Source: Ailurus styani
Lineage: Eukaryota > Chordata > Mammalia > Carnivora > Ailuridae
Assembly (NCBI GenBank): GCA_002007465.1
Contig: LNAC01000162.1
Location: 3,145,761 to 3,209,760, forward strand
Direction: 5' to 3'
Length of the DNA stretch: 64,000 bases
How positions within the stretch are numbered: position 1 is the first letter of the stretch; every line of letters begins with the position of its first letter. A program made the position numbers and the translations under genes. Positions 13,230 to 24,754 of this stretch are shown here, in pieces. A model generated the notes under the pieces. The model did no database searches, was not told the origin of the DNA, and saw only the letters and a program-made list of their open reading frames with translations.

Positions 13230-14255
13230 GTTATCTAGTATAATTCAAGGAGGAAAGAGAGAGTGATTATACTTCTGTGTCAGTGGGTGAAAGTACCTCA
13301 TCATGGGTGGATTCTCTTGTCAGTTAGACCACCTAAATGTGCAAAAGCTGGGTGCATCGAACACAGACATAATGGAAAAAAAGAACTATTTTATTGTTCT
13401 GCAGTGTGGACAGAAGCAAAAAGATTGTGGTTGGAAGGACATGCTTTCTTGGGGGATGGAATACAAGTAGTTATATATAGATAGGTTACAGTTTCCACAA
13501 CCAGCAGCCTTTAAGTACAGCCTAAAAGATATACATATGGGCAGCAGGGGACATACTTGGAAAAGACCAGAGCTTTCTGGCCTGGAGAAACTCAAAAAGA
13601 GAAGCCAGGATGCTAGGCATTACAGTTAGTAGTGGAATCATAAATGTGAGTCTTCACAGGAAGAGGAGTCTTCATACTTTCTAACCATGGCTGTGACTGA
13701 TCTGTCAACCACCCACATGCAAAACAGATTCAAGAAGAATTGACCCTGAATCAAGACCAGATTTTTCCCCCAAGAACCTCACTGTAAAAGTTAAGTACAA
13801 CCAAGAAAAATACCTTCTAAAAGAAAGGAAACAATAGTCACAGAAGATAATAACAGAGTCAATAATCCACATAATGTAACATTCATAATATCTAAGATCT
13901 ATGACAATACATAAAGGTGATGACATACTAAGAACCAAGAAAATGGAACACAATATTTGGGAAAAGAAAATCAATTAAATCCCAAACTAAGAAAAACCAG
14001 GTATCAGCAGGCAAGAATTTAGAAATGGTTACTATATCTTCAGTGAAATAAAAGACCATGTATTCAGTGAATGAAAATTTCAGTCAAAAAATGGAAATTT
14101 TCAGTAGAGAACAAAAAAAGAACCAAATGGAAATTCCAGAAATAACAAATAAAATATATAGAAGGAAACACAGAAGAAATTCATTTCAATCCATGGTAGG
14201 ACAATATTTCTAGTAGTACACGAAACATAAATTATAAGAAAAAATAATTTGGCAC
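13230..14255 (+). mobile_element. Possible 5' part of an old L1/HAL1-like element
   Basis: The stretch lies directly upstream of a clear L1 3' half in the same orientation. It has the A-rich, purine-rich wording of L1 ORF1/5' regions (for example GGAAATTCCAGAAATAAC near 14128). No intact ORF1 is visible. The assignment rests mainly on position and composition, so it is tentative. Confidence 0.35.
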
Positions 14256-15224
14256 TGATTTTAAAAATGTCCTTCAAAAATAAAATAATGAAAATGTAAG
14301 CCACACACAGGAAGAAAATATTTGCAATACAAATGCCTGATAAAGAACATTTCAACTAAATAATGAGACAAACAACCCAATGTGACAAATGTGACATTTA
14401 AACAGGTAATTCATAGAATAAAAAATATGGATAAATGGCCAATAGATAGATGTTAAAATGCTTGACATTCCTAGATATCAAAGAAATCTAAATTAAAATC
14501 ATAATGAAATATCTATGTACTCTCAATAAAATATCCAGAATTAAAACAACTGACAATAACAAATGCAGATGTGAACCAATCAAAATTTTCATATATTGCT
14601 GGTGGAAATATTAAACAGTTACCATTTTTAAAAACAGCTTGATAGTTTATTATAAAGTTTAACATCTACTTGATGTAAAGCCACACACAACCCAGATATT
14701 CTGCTCCTAGGTATTTCCCCAAGAAAAATAAAAATACATAGCCATACAAAAACTTGTATATTAATATCATTTAAATAATTACTGGTCCCACATAAAAACA
14801 ACACAAATGTCTATTACTAAGCAAAATGATAAATTGTGGTATACCCATACAATAAAATGATATTCAGCAAGAAAGAGAAATGAACAACAGATAACCAAAA
14901 CAATATTTAATAATCTCAAAACATTATGTGAGTGAAAGAAAAAAGACATGAAAGAGTATAAATTGCATGATTGCATTTACATACATTTTTAGGACCGGTC
15001 AGTAATAGCAATTATATCAAATATGGCACTAGGCAAGGATTGGCTATGAAGGGATAATTGCAATGAATTATGAAGCAACTTTTCAGGTAACAGATATATT
15101 CTAAAATGACTGGGTTATAATTACAAGTAATATATGAGAATATATTTGAAAAACTCATTGAACTGTTCACTTAAAGTGAATGCATATTACTTTATGTAAA
15201 TTATATTTCAATGAAGTTTATTAG
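14256..15224 (+). mobile_element. Old L1, ORF2 C-terminus and 3' UTR
   Basis: Sense L1 relic. Visible landmarks are CATATATTGCTGGTGGAAATA (14590), CCAGATATTCTGCTCCTAGGTATTTCCCCAAG (14693) and GGTATACCCATACAATAAAATGATATTCAGCAAG (14838). The 3' end near 15195-15224 reads AAATTATATTTCAATGAAG. It is fully pseudogenised. The minus-strand open frames at 14101-14976 are its antisense. Confidence 0.85.
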
Positions 15225-15890
15225 AATGCAACTTTGATTTCATATCCAAAACTTAACATAATTCATTTTATGAACAGAATAAGAAAGGGAAACCACATAG
15301 TCATCTCAATAGATACAGAAGAACCATTTAACTGAATCCAACACATTCTTTCCTGATAAAACATCTCAGCAAAATAAGAGTAGAAGTGAATTTCTTCAGC
15401 CTGATAAAAGGCATCTACAAAAAATTCTAGAACTAAAATCATTCTTAATGGTGAAACACCAAATTTTTTTCCTCTAAAATTGGGAACAATAAAATGTGGG
15501 GGGGGGGAGGAAAGAGGACAAAGAGAAGAAAGGAAATGAAAAATTTCAGGATAATTACCTTCTGTGCACTTGGGGAATTTGGGGAAAGAGGGCAAGGCGG
15601 TCAAAATGCACAAACTTTCATTAGTAAGATAAATATGTCTGGGGATGCAATGTACAGTATGGTTACTAAAGTTAACAATACTATATTGTATATTATAAAG
15701 TTTCTGAGAATAGCTCTTAAAAGATCTCATCACAAGAAAGAAAACTGATAGAAGGTGATGAATGCTAACTAAACTTATTGTGGTGATCATCTTGCAAGAA
15801 ATACACATATCAAATCATGTTGTATACTTTAATACAGGGTTATATACTAATTGTATCTCAACAAAACTGGGAAAAAAATCCAAATTAACC
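15225..15890 (+). mobile_element. Second L1, reverse-transcriptase fragment joined to 3' UTR
   Basis: The first half (about 15225-15480) matches the L1 ORF2 block just upstream of the FADD active site: AGTCATCTCAATAGATACAGAAG, CAGCCTGATAAAAGGCATCTAC, then ATTCTTAATGGTGAAACACC. After a G-rich junction at about 15497-15530 the sequence jumps to the L1 3' UTR, with GGTTACTAAAGTTAACAATACTATATTG at 15660 and ATTGTGGTGATCATCTTGC at 15778. Roughly the whole ORF2 C-terminal region is missing between them. The 181-residue minus-strand frame across this element is antisense L1, not a gene. Confidence 0.85.
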
Positions 15891-16177
15891 AATTAGGAAA
15901 AAAATGTCTTCACCCTAAGAAGGCAAAGCAGGCGACTTCGAACTCACCAGAAAAGATGTTCTCCTTTCAGAAAAGCACAGAATGATTGCTGAATAGAGCA
16001 CAACTGGATTTCAACAATAATTTACAAACTCAGCTGGAGAATTTTGTACACTAAAGATCTTCACAGTCATATACTGTCCTTAGGCATACTTTTTTCCCTT
16101 CTTGGTGATTCACAATGCACAACAGCATACAAACAAGATTTAGAAGTTTTAATCAACATAATAGTTTTATTGGGGTT

Positions 16178-16386
16178 TTTTTAAAGATTTTATTTATTTA
16201 TTTGACAGAGAGAGACAGAGAGAGAGAGAGAGAGATCACAAGTAGGCAGAGAGGCAGGCAGAGAGAAAGGAGGAAGCAGGCTCTCTGCTGAGTAGAGAGC
16301 CCGATGTGGGCCTCGATCCCAGGACCCTGAGATCATGACCTGAGCTGAAGGCAGAGGCTTTAACCCACTGAGCCACCCAGGCGCCC
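16178..16386 (-). mobile_element. CAN SINE, reverse
   Basis: Full-length carnivore SINE in reverse: TAAAGATTTTATTTATTTAT tail, (GA)-rich middle, then GAGCCACCCAGGCGCCC head complement at the right end. The middle word GATCACAAGTAGGCAGAGAG belongs to the younger arctoid/mustelid-type subfamily. TTTTATTG-like words flank both sides (near 16167 and 16387) and may be the remains of the target-site duplication. Confidence 0.93.
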
Positions 16387-16706
16387 TTTATTGTTTTTAA
16401 CCAACCATTTCCCAAATCTCAGTTTGTAGAATATAGATTCTCAATATAATTATTAAATAATATGAAATAAACTTTTCTTCTGTTACAATACCAACTAACA
16501 TACCATGCAAATGGCATTCTACACAGCTTCCTTAAGCTCTCCTTAACTACATGAAATGGTCCTGTCCTGCTAGAAAGGCTTTTCACACTATTTCAAGACG
16601 GAAGTTATTCTCTGAATGATCAAAGTGATCAGCAATTTAACTTCCAGATAAGTAGCACCTGATCATACACTTTACAGCATATATGCAATGACATTGTATG
16701 GTGATT

Positions 16707-16778
16707 GGTGTGTGTGTGTGTGTGTGTGTGTGCGTGTGTGAATACATACATATATATATATATATGTATGTATGTATA
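16707..16778. repeat. Compound (TG)n(TA)n(CATA)n microsatellite
   Basis: A run of TG dinucleotides with one CG interruption at 16707-16740 is followed by TACATACATATATATATATATGTATGTATG. Open frames through it give only Cys-Val or Thr-His repeats and are not genes. Confidence 0.95.
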
Positions 16779-17084
16779 TCTTCTCCTTTATTCTTAAGAT
16801 TAGAGAACTGCAAAGGTTCAATACTCATTTTTAACAGCAGAGGAGCTAAAAATATAAAGAATTTTCACTTTCACATGGAATTATCAAAATTCTCATTTTT
16901 TTCTCCTCACTAAATAATGTCAGGATTTTCAAAATAATGTCACAAGACATGGAAGCGCATTTTTAGTAAAATTTGATCCTAGTTAGTAATATTTTATTAC
17001 TTTAATAAGAGAAGAAAGTGTGTTTGATTGCTACCCTGTACTTTTTTGTATAGTCTTAAATTTGCAACGACTTCACGAAGTTTT

Positions 17085-17445
17085 GATATTAGGACTCCAT
17101 CAACTTCATAGAATGAGTTGGAGATTATCCTCTTCTCTATTTTCTGAAAAAGCTTGTGTAAAATTGATATTATTTACTCCTTAAATGTCCACTACAGTAT
17201 CAGAAAGCATCTAGGCCTGGAGTTCTTTGGAAAATTTTTTGGTAATTAATTCAACTTTTATTATAGAAGTATTCTGATTTTCTATTTCATCTTGTGTCAG
17301 TTTTTGTAAGTTGTATTTTTAAGAAATATGTGCATTATATATAGTTGTCAAGTTTACTGGTATTAAGGCTTCCCTTATTGCCATTTAGTATCTATATGAT
17401 ATGTAGTGATAGATCTCTGTAGTTTTAAAACTGAATTTCAGATCA
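17085..17445 (-). mobile_element. L1 ORF2 fragment, reverse
   Basis: Antisense L1 ORF2 (reverse-transcriptase upstream region). CTTCATAGAATGAGTTGGAG, TTGTGTAAAATTGATATTATTT, TCTAGGCCTGGAGTTCTTTGG and TTTCTATTTCATCTTGTGTCAG appear in the expected order. No other part of L1 is adjoining, so this is an isolated internal fragment. Confidence 0.75.
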
Positions 17446-18830
17446 TTATATTCAAATCATTATATTCAGATCAAGAAGAGAAGAAACTTGATTATTTAAA
17501 TTCTTTTTAGTCTCTAAGCCTTTTTATTCTAAATGAAAAATAAAGAAATAGCAAAGGGGGATATATATATCATATCATATACATATCTATGTGAAAGTTC
17601 TCATATATATGAGAACTTTAGATATATATGAATTATTATTTAATTACTGTATTACATATAATGATTTCAATTAAAAATGGAAATTTCCAACCTCCTGTTG
17701 AAACTAATAAATGGCAATAATGTGCAGATATTTAGGCAATGTCAGTATGATAAGTCAATTTCTACTTAATTTACATCAACTTAGCAATCAGAAATTGCAT
17801 AATGTCATACAAAGTGTGACAAACTCAACTCTTAAACAAAACAAAACACAAGTATAAACCTCATCCTAAACCTCATCCTATGTGTTTTGTGAGAATTCAG
17901 TTTAATATGCTGGTTTAGTATTTACTATCTGAACTGGAGAAATATAAACAGAAGGCTTTAGCAGAGTGCAAGAAAACATAGTAAATTACTTTTAAAAACA
18001 ACAACAACAAAAAAGGAATTTTCTCCTTCATTTCCAATACAAGATGGCTCACTAAGCTTTAAAAACAACTAATTTCTTAAAAGGTCAATTAATATGTTGC
18101 ACTCTCCAGGTTTAGATTCTAATCTCCTTACAGAAGAGATGGACAATTTTATTGTTGTTGTTGTTATTTTCATAGATGATTCTCTAAGTTCTTAAGAAGC
18201 ATGTATTTAAAACTTTATGCCTGATTCACACTTAAACACTTACACAACAAAAGTCCTTTGAGAAATCTATCTCCTGATGCTCAAGTTTTATTCTAATCAT
18301 CATACAAATTACTTCTTTCCAAGTGCTTCTGGGAATATTAATATTATATCTAATATGGAGTACATGAAATTCATCCAAGAAATAAGCTACATTTACCCAG
18401 TATAAGGGACAACGCCATATTTGACAGGGGGTTGGCATTTAACAAATATCATTAGTAATTACAGTATGAAAGCATGTTTTAGCCTTTATTGCTTTAACAC
18501 TTCTGAATAAACAGAACTGAAACAATGTGTAAAAAAAATTTCCTTATGCTTTGTACATCCTCTGTCATTAAACTGATTGGTCTTTCCAATTTTTTGGTTA
18601 CAAGTCGTCTTTCAAAAAAAGAAAGAAAAGAACTTTTCCTGGGTTCTTTCTTGAGTTTTTTTATTCCTCCCTGCTTTGCTCAGAATTTCATGTATACTAA
18701 TGATAATTTTCAGCATTTAGAGTATTCATCTAATTGCTTTGATGAAAACACTTGTTGACCATCCTACAGTAGGCAAGAGCAAGACAGTTGCATATTTAGT
18801 CTTATGAAGCTCTTACTCCTCTATTTTTTT
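17446..18830. other. Unclassified AT-rich sequence with a palindrome
   Basis: No gene is supported. A perfect 26-bp palindrome occupies 17594-17619 within TA-rich sequence. A short (TTG)n tract lies near 18154-18168. The open frames at 18232-18438 and 18525-18758 have no recognisable features. Confidence 0.45.
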
Positions 18831-19031
18831 TTGAAGATTTATTGATTTGAGAGAGAGAGAAAAAGAGGGAACAAACACAGAGAGGGTCAGAAGGAGAGGG
18901 AGAGAGAAAATTTAGCAGACTCCTCACTAAGCTCAGAGCCCAATGTGGGGCTCGATCTCACGACCCTGAGATTATGACCTGAGCCGAAACCAAGAGTCCA
19001 ATGCTTAACCAACTGCTCCACCCAGGGGCCC
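18831..19031 (-). mobile_element. CAN SINE, reverse
   Basis: Reverse carnivore SINE with a degraded A-tail complement (GAAGATTTATTGATTTGAGAG), a purine-rich middle and GCTCCACCCAGGGGCCC at the head end. An imperfect target-site duplication flanks it: TTACTCCTCTATTTTT at 18813-18828 and TTACTCTGTTATTTTT at 19033-19048. The divergence of the duplication suggests an older insertion. Confidence 0.92.
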
Positions 19032-19059
19032 TTTACTCTGTTATTTTTCAATTGTAAAA

Positions 19060-19520
19060 AAAAAAATTTAATTGAAGTATAGTTAACACACAATGTTACA
19101 TTAGTTTCAGGTGTGCCACACAGTAATTTGACAAGTCTGTATGTCATGCTATGTTCACCACAAGTCTAGCTACCATCTGTCACCATAGAACTATATTGCA
19201 AAAAATACCACTGACTGTGCTTCCTACACTATCCTTTTATTCTCAAGATCATTGATTTCGGGGTGCCTGGGTGGCTCAGCGGGTTAAAGCCTCTGCCTTC
19301 GGCTTAGGTCATGATCTCAGGACCTGGGATCGAGCCCCACATCGGGCTCTGTGCTCAGCTGGGAGCCTGCTTCCTCCTCTTTCTCTGCCTGCCTCTCTGC
19401 CTACTTGTAATGTCTCTCTCTCTGTCAAATAAATAAATGAAATATTAAAAAAAAAGATTCATTGATTTCATAACTGGAAGCCTGTATCTCCCACTCTCCA
19501 TTATGTTTTCTGTGAGATTT
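19060..19520 (-). mobile_element. L1 3' UTR, reverse, split by a SINE
   Basis: TTGAAGTATAGTTAACACACAATGTTACATTAGTTTCAGGTGTG and the following CTAGCTACCATCTGTCACCATA are the reverse complement of a carnivore-type L1 3' UTR. The element is interrupted at 19260-19453 by a forward SINE and resumes with CATAACTGGAAGCCTGTATCTCCCACTC. Confidence 0.8.
19260..19453 (+). mobile_element. CAN SINE, forward, inside the reverse L1
   Basis: Forward SINE with head GGGTGCCTGGGTGGCTCAGC, tail words CTGCCTACTTGTAATG and AAATAAATAAATGAAAT. The near-perfect target-site duplication AAGATCATTGATTTC (19245-19259) / AAGATTCATTGATTTC (19454-19469) is taken from the host L1, which shows that the SINE arrived later. 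Confidence 0.95.
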
Positions 19521-19636
19521 CTTTCAATTGGCTACCTACCATAAATTAACATAAGGCTATCCCAGGTAATGTTGAAAGTTAACACACTAAGTTTTATTTT
19601 TTACTGCAAAATAAAAGATAGCTAGAAATGAGTGCT

Positions 19637-19640
<4 letters not shown>

Positions 19641-19679
<39 letters not shown>
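19641..19679. repeat. (GT)n microsatellite
   Basis: About nineteen uninterrupted GT dinucleotides. A pure array this long is expected to be length-polymorphic. Confidence 0.97.
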
Positions 19680-19681
<2 letters not shown>

Positions 19682-20779
19682 AAACCTCTTGAGCACCTTT
19701 TGAAAAAGCTGGAAAATCAATCTGACTGTCACCAGTAATGTAATCTAATGCTCTGCAAATCCTTAGATAAAATACTAATATGTAATCTTCATTGATCACT
19801 CTAAAATAGTATTATTTTTATAATGTGTAATGTATAATAAACATAATGTACAGATGATTTTTCATTCACCTTTATACTTGAAAAGTATTTAATCTTACAG
19901 ACATAATAGGACACCCCCTTCTTTCCATTATAGACTACTGAGTGCTGTTAGGAACAAAACAACAAAAATAAAAATATTCATCAAAGAGTATCCACTGCAG
20001 AGGAAGCTTTCCATAATCAGGTTGATGAGATAAAGCAGTCTATACATAAGAGACTATCACTTTACCAGGCACCTTGTTTCTTGCTTAATAGACTCAAGTA
20101 TAAAATTTCATGAAGAATGGAGGTTATGAACAAGCTTAATGACGTAGAATTCCCCTCACTGAGTAATTCAGCATAGAATTCTCATCATTATACTCTGTTT
20201 TAAGCAGACATCAATGCTGAGCTCCACATATGGCACCAAAAGTAGGAAATCTTCAACCCCACCTGATAGCAGGTTGAAATTACTGAATCTTTCTATTATA
20301 AACAGAACCATAATTTGTTATCACTGAAAAAGAACCTTAACTACTTAGGCATGTGTAATGGTAAACAAAAATAGCCAACAATAACACCTTTTACCTGAAA
20401 GCTTGCCATTTCACACATTTGCCTCCAAGTGTCCTTAGGAAGTTACTTCCAAGACGACCCCAAGGTAACTACTTCTATGATTTTATTCAGCCAAGAGTTA
20501 AAAGAAATCATACATGCTTTTCTTTATATTGGTGGAAGTATAACTCACTACACATTTAGTCCTTTCTTTTTACTACTCCAGGCTACTTTAATTTGTTATC
20601 CTAGCCTGAGACAATTATTTCTGTTTAAGGAGTTTGAGAGGTAAACCCAGGGAGTAGAAGTAAAGATAAACTGAAATAAGGAAAGTTGATAAAGAGGTGC
20701 TTTGATAAAGCACTGTCATTGTGGGTAGCTGTGGTTAGTTCTACCTGGAACCTTCCAAAGAGCATATAAAATGCCTCTT
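19680..20779. other. Unique noncoding sequence
   Basis: No gene or recognisable repeat. The 71-residue open frame at 20429-20644 shows no domain or splice context. Confidence 0.45.
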
Positions 20780-20796
20780 AAAATTATACACCTGAG

Positions 20797-20993
20797 GGCG
20801 CCTGGGTGGCTCAGTGGATTAAACCCTCTGCCTTTGGCTCAGGTCATGATCTCAGTGTCCTGGGATCCAGGCTCGCATCAGGCTCTTTGTCTGCTCAGCG
20901 GGGAGCCTGCTTCCTCCTCTCTCTCTGCCTGCCTCTCAGCCTACTTGTAATCTCTCTCGCTCTGTGTCAAATAAATAAATAAAATCTTTAAAA
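20797..20993 (+). mobile_element. CAN SINE, forward
   Basis: Full-length SINE with GGGCGCCTGGGTGGCTCAGT head, CTGCCTGCCTCTCAGCCTACTTG pyrimidine-rich part and an AATAAATAAATAAAATC tail. The flanking duplication AAAATTATACACCTGAGG is perfect over 18 bp (20780-20797 and 20994-21011), so the insertion is relatively young. Confidence 0.96.
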
Positions 20994-21339
20994 AAAATTA
21001 TACACCTGAGGATCAATTTTAAGAAGCACTTATCCTTTGGCTCTCATCTATTTGAGGGCTGCCCCTGGAAGTGCTTACCTTTCCAAATTGAGATAAAAAT
21101 GAATATTTGGATATTCATGTCATCAGAGACATGTGCGTACACAATTCTGATTTCCCTTATCCTTGGGCAGAATTTTAGATGGCCTACATTTTCTAACAGG
21201 AAGGTTCATACCTTTACTCCTAATGGGTATGGAGACTCACTGTCATCATGTGATATATGAAATTTCCCATTCACTGTTATCACTAGACGAGAAAGAAACA
21301 AAGCTATGCCAGCAAATCCTGTGTTCTAGACGTATTCTT

Positions 21340-23775
21340 TTTTTTCAGTTTTACTGAGAAATAATTGACACACATCACTATGTAAGTTCAAAGAGGATAG
21401 CACGATGGTTTGATTTGCATATACTGTGAAATAATTACAATAGGTTCAGCTAACATCTATTTTCTCAAATAGATAAACACAAAGAAAATAAAGAATAAAA
21501 GGAAAAAATTCCTTGTGATGAAAACTCTCAGGGTTTATGCTCTTAACAATTCTATATATCATACAGCTATAGTAATCACATTGTACATTACATTCCTAGT
21601 ACTTATTTATCTCATAACTGCAAGATTGTACCTTTTAACTACTTTCTCCAATTCTGCCTCCCTCAGCCTCTGCTTCTGCTAACCACAAGTCTGATCTCTT
21701 TCTGTTCTTTTTTTTTTAATTCCAAATATAAGTGAGATCATACAGTGTTTGCTTCTCTCTATCTGACTTATTTCACTTAGCATAATGCCTTCAAGGTCTG
21801 TCCATGTTGTCATAAATGGTAGGATTACCTCATTTTTTTTAAATGGCTGAATAATGTGCCATTGTAAATATATACCACAACTTCTTTTTCTATTCATCTG
21901 CTGATGAATACTTAGGTTGTTTCCATGTCTTGGCTATTGTAAATAATCATGTTATGAACATGAAGGTGCAGCTATCTTTTTTTTTTAAAGATTTTGTTTA
22001 TTTTTTTAGAGAGAGGGTGTATGTATAAGCAAGGGGAGGGACAGAGGGGTAGGAAGTGGAAGAGGGAAAGAATCCCAAGCGGACTGCATGCTGAGCGTGG
22101 AGCCCAATGTGGGTCTCAATCTCATGACCCGGAGATCACAACCTGAGGCAAATCCAACAGTCAGGCTTTCAACCTACTGAGCCACCTAGGTGCCCCAGAA
22201 GGCGCAGATATCTTTTTGAGTTAATGTTTACCTTACTTTTGAATATATTCTCCAAAGTGGAATTTCTGGATTTTATGGTAGCTCTAATTTTAATTTTTCA
22301 GGGTCCTCCATACTGTTTTTTCTAGTGGGTGTAACAATTTACAATCCCACCAACAATGTGCAAGGGTTCCCTTTTCTCCATATCCACAGCAGCATTTGTT
22401 ATCTTTTTTCCTTTTCATGATGGCCATTCTAAATGGTCTGAGGTGATATCTCATTGTGGTTTTAATTTGCTTTTCACTAATGACCAGCGATGTTGAACAC
22501 TTTTTCATGTACCTGTGCCCTCCTGTGTGTGTGTGTGTATTCTGCTATTGAGTTGTATGAGTTCTTTATGTATTTTGGATATTAACCCCTTTTCAGATAT
22601 ATGGGTTACAAATATTTTTTATTAAAAATATTTTTCCCATTCCACAGTTTTGCTTTTCACTATGTTGGTGGTTTCTTTTGCTCTGCAGAGCAACTGATGT
22701 AATCCCACTTATTTTATATTTTGTAGCTTATGCTTTAGGTGTCATATTCAGAAAAATCATTACCAAGACCATGTCATGGAGCTTTATTCCTATGTTTCCT
22801 TCTAGGAGTTTCATGATTTCAGGCCTTACATTTAAATCTTTAATCCACTCTGAGTTAATTTTTGTGAGTGGAGTCAAGATATGTGTTCACTTTCATTCTT
22901 TCACATGAATATCCAATTTACATGAATATCCAATTACCCCAGCACCATTTATTGAAATGTCCGTATTTTCTCCATTGAGTATCCTTGCCTCCCTTGTTAA
23001 ATATTAGTGGATCCTATATGCTTGGGTTTATATCTGGGATCTTGATACTGTTCCATTATTCTATTTGTCTGTTTTTATGCCAGCCTCATACTGTTTTGAT
23101 AACTGTAGCTTTGTAGTATAGCTTGAAATCAGGAAGTGCGATGCTGCCTGCTTTGTTCTCCCTTCTCGGATTTCTTTGGCTATTTGGGATGTTTTGTGGT
23201 TCCATATACATTTTAGGAGTGTTTTTTTCTACTTATATAAAAAAAATGCCATTGGAATCTTGACAAAGATTACAATGAATCTATAGATGCCTTTTGTCAG
23301 TATTGACATTTTAACAATATTAAGTATTCCAACTCATGAACACAGACTATTTTCTATTTATTTTTGTCTTCTTCATGTTTCATCAATGTCTTATAGTTTT
23401 CAGAATACAGATCTTTCACCTCCTTAAATTTATTCCTAAGTATTTTATTGTGCTTGATGCTATTACAAATGGGACTGATTTATTTCTTTTTCAGAGAATT
23501 AGTTGTTAGTATATAGAAATGCTACTGATGTTTGTATGCTAATTTTGCATCCTGCAACTTAACTGGTTTCATTGATTTAGGTTTTTTGGTTGAGTCTTCC
23601 TAATTTTCTCCCTATAAAATTATGTCATCTGCAAATAGAGACAATTTTACCTCTTCTTTTCCAATTCTGATATCTTTTGCTTCTTCTTCTTGCCTGATTG
23701 CTTTAGCTAGGACTTCTAGTACTGTGTTGAATAAGAGTGGTAAGAGTGAGCACCTTTGTCCAGACATATTTCTAA
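21340..23775 (-). mobile_element. L1 relic, reverse, with RT active-site region
   Basis: A long antisense L1 running from the 3' UTR (21340-21690) through ORF2. Read on the minus strand, 21679-21897 contains LPFMTTWTDLEGIMLSEISQ, 22290-22508 contains [17 protein letters not shown] and [12 protein letters not shown], and 23612-23836 contains [19 protein letters not shown] ending in [10 protein letters not shown]. These are characteristic of the L1 ORF2 C-terminal region and the reverse-transcriptase core with its FADD catalytic motif. Stops and shifts separate the pieces. Similarity stops at about 23775, which is the 5' truncation point. A reverse SINE sits within it at 21982-22197. Confidence 0.9.
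21982..22197 (-). mobile_element. CAN SINE, reverse, nested in the L1
   Basis: Reverse SINE ending in GAGCCACCTAGGTGCCCC. It is flanked by the imperfect duplication GAAGGTGCAGCTATCTTTTT (21962-21981) and GAAGGCGCAGATATCTTTTT (22198-22217), both copied from the L1. The two differences between copies suggest an older insertion than the SINEs at 35 kb and 51 kb. Confidence 0.93.
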
Positions 23776-24295
23776 ACGTTCTAATCTTGAAACAGATTAG
23801 GAAACATATTTCCTTAAGATAATCAGGGTTAAGCATTACATGAGTATGTGAATTCCTTTACTTGACTTCTTGTCCACCAGTATGAAGAACATGTGCATGT
23901 AAACTAATCAAAGTGTTTATTCAGGATCTCTTATCATTCAAAACTTAAAGTTACAAGGATAGAAAACCTAAATAATACACGTGGGTTATTGGGACTGATG
24001 ATGAGGGAACTTAATCCTACTGTCATTTTATTTTTAGTCTCTTGATTCTAGAAACTGGAGACACAACACTATGTATTTGTTGCTGATTCAATGTATATTC
24101 TAAAAACTGTAAAACAGTGTTCTAATAGATGTCCTTGGGTTGACTCATCTGTTGAGCCTTTAATAGACTATTAAATTATTATATTACATTGGCTGCTCCT
24201 GGATGATTCTTTATAAAATGGACTTTGTTCATTTTATGACCATGTGTCCATTATTCCATGTCTCTTGCAATAAAATAGTTCCTTTATTATAGGCA
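23776..24295. other. Unclassified sequence
   Basis: No gene or clear repeat is seen between the L1 truncation point and the possible LTR. Confidence 0.4.
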
Positions 24296-24299
24296 ATAT

Positions 24300-24746
24300 T
24301 ATATGGGAATCCCAGGTCAGCAAATCTGGCATTCTCTAAGACCAAAAGGTGCTGGAGGCAGTGGTTGCCATGATGTACTTCTCAGGTACCCTTTTGGTGA
24401 CTGACACTTATTCTCCAGCTGCTGACCATTTCTATGGCCAGAAACTCTCATCTGAATGACTTTCTATAAGTTTCTCTCAGGCAAAGTATGCAATTTTGCC
24501 CAACATCACAGACCCTCCTGGGGGCAGTATCCAGTGACTGGTTAAAGCAGGCTATAAACTTTGCTGCAAGTTGGGAACTCTAGATAAGCCCCTAGAACTT
24601 GCTAAGACCTTTGTTGAGACAGAATCACAATTCATTTTCTCTTCTATTCAACCTTCCTCCTTCGCTCCTCTACAAATGCCCCCAAGAGGACTACTCAATT
24701 AATTTACTGAATGAAAATCTTAATCTCAATCTCTGAAAGGCAACAT
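24300..24746 (+). mobile_element. Possible ERVL-type LTR (MLT2-like)
   Basis: A stretch that is richer in GC than its surroundings. Its right end reads AATCTCAATCTCTGAAAGGC followed by AACATAAGACA, resembling the end of MLT2-type LTRs of the ERVL class. Nine bases later comes TGGTGCCAAAAGTGGCC (24755-24771), which resembles a tRNA-Leu primer-binding site as used by ERVL elements. The left edge is not visible, and the family is an inference from memory of the consensus. Confidence 0.4.
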
Positions 24747-24754
24747 AAGACAAA

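Noticed and set aside
15263..15808. 181-residue minus-strand open frame
   Set aside because: It is the antisense of the L1 fragment at 15225-15890.
16698..16913. Open frames rich in Cys-Val / Thr-His
   Set aside because: They are translations of the TG/CA microsatellite.
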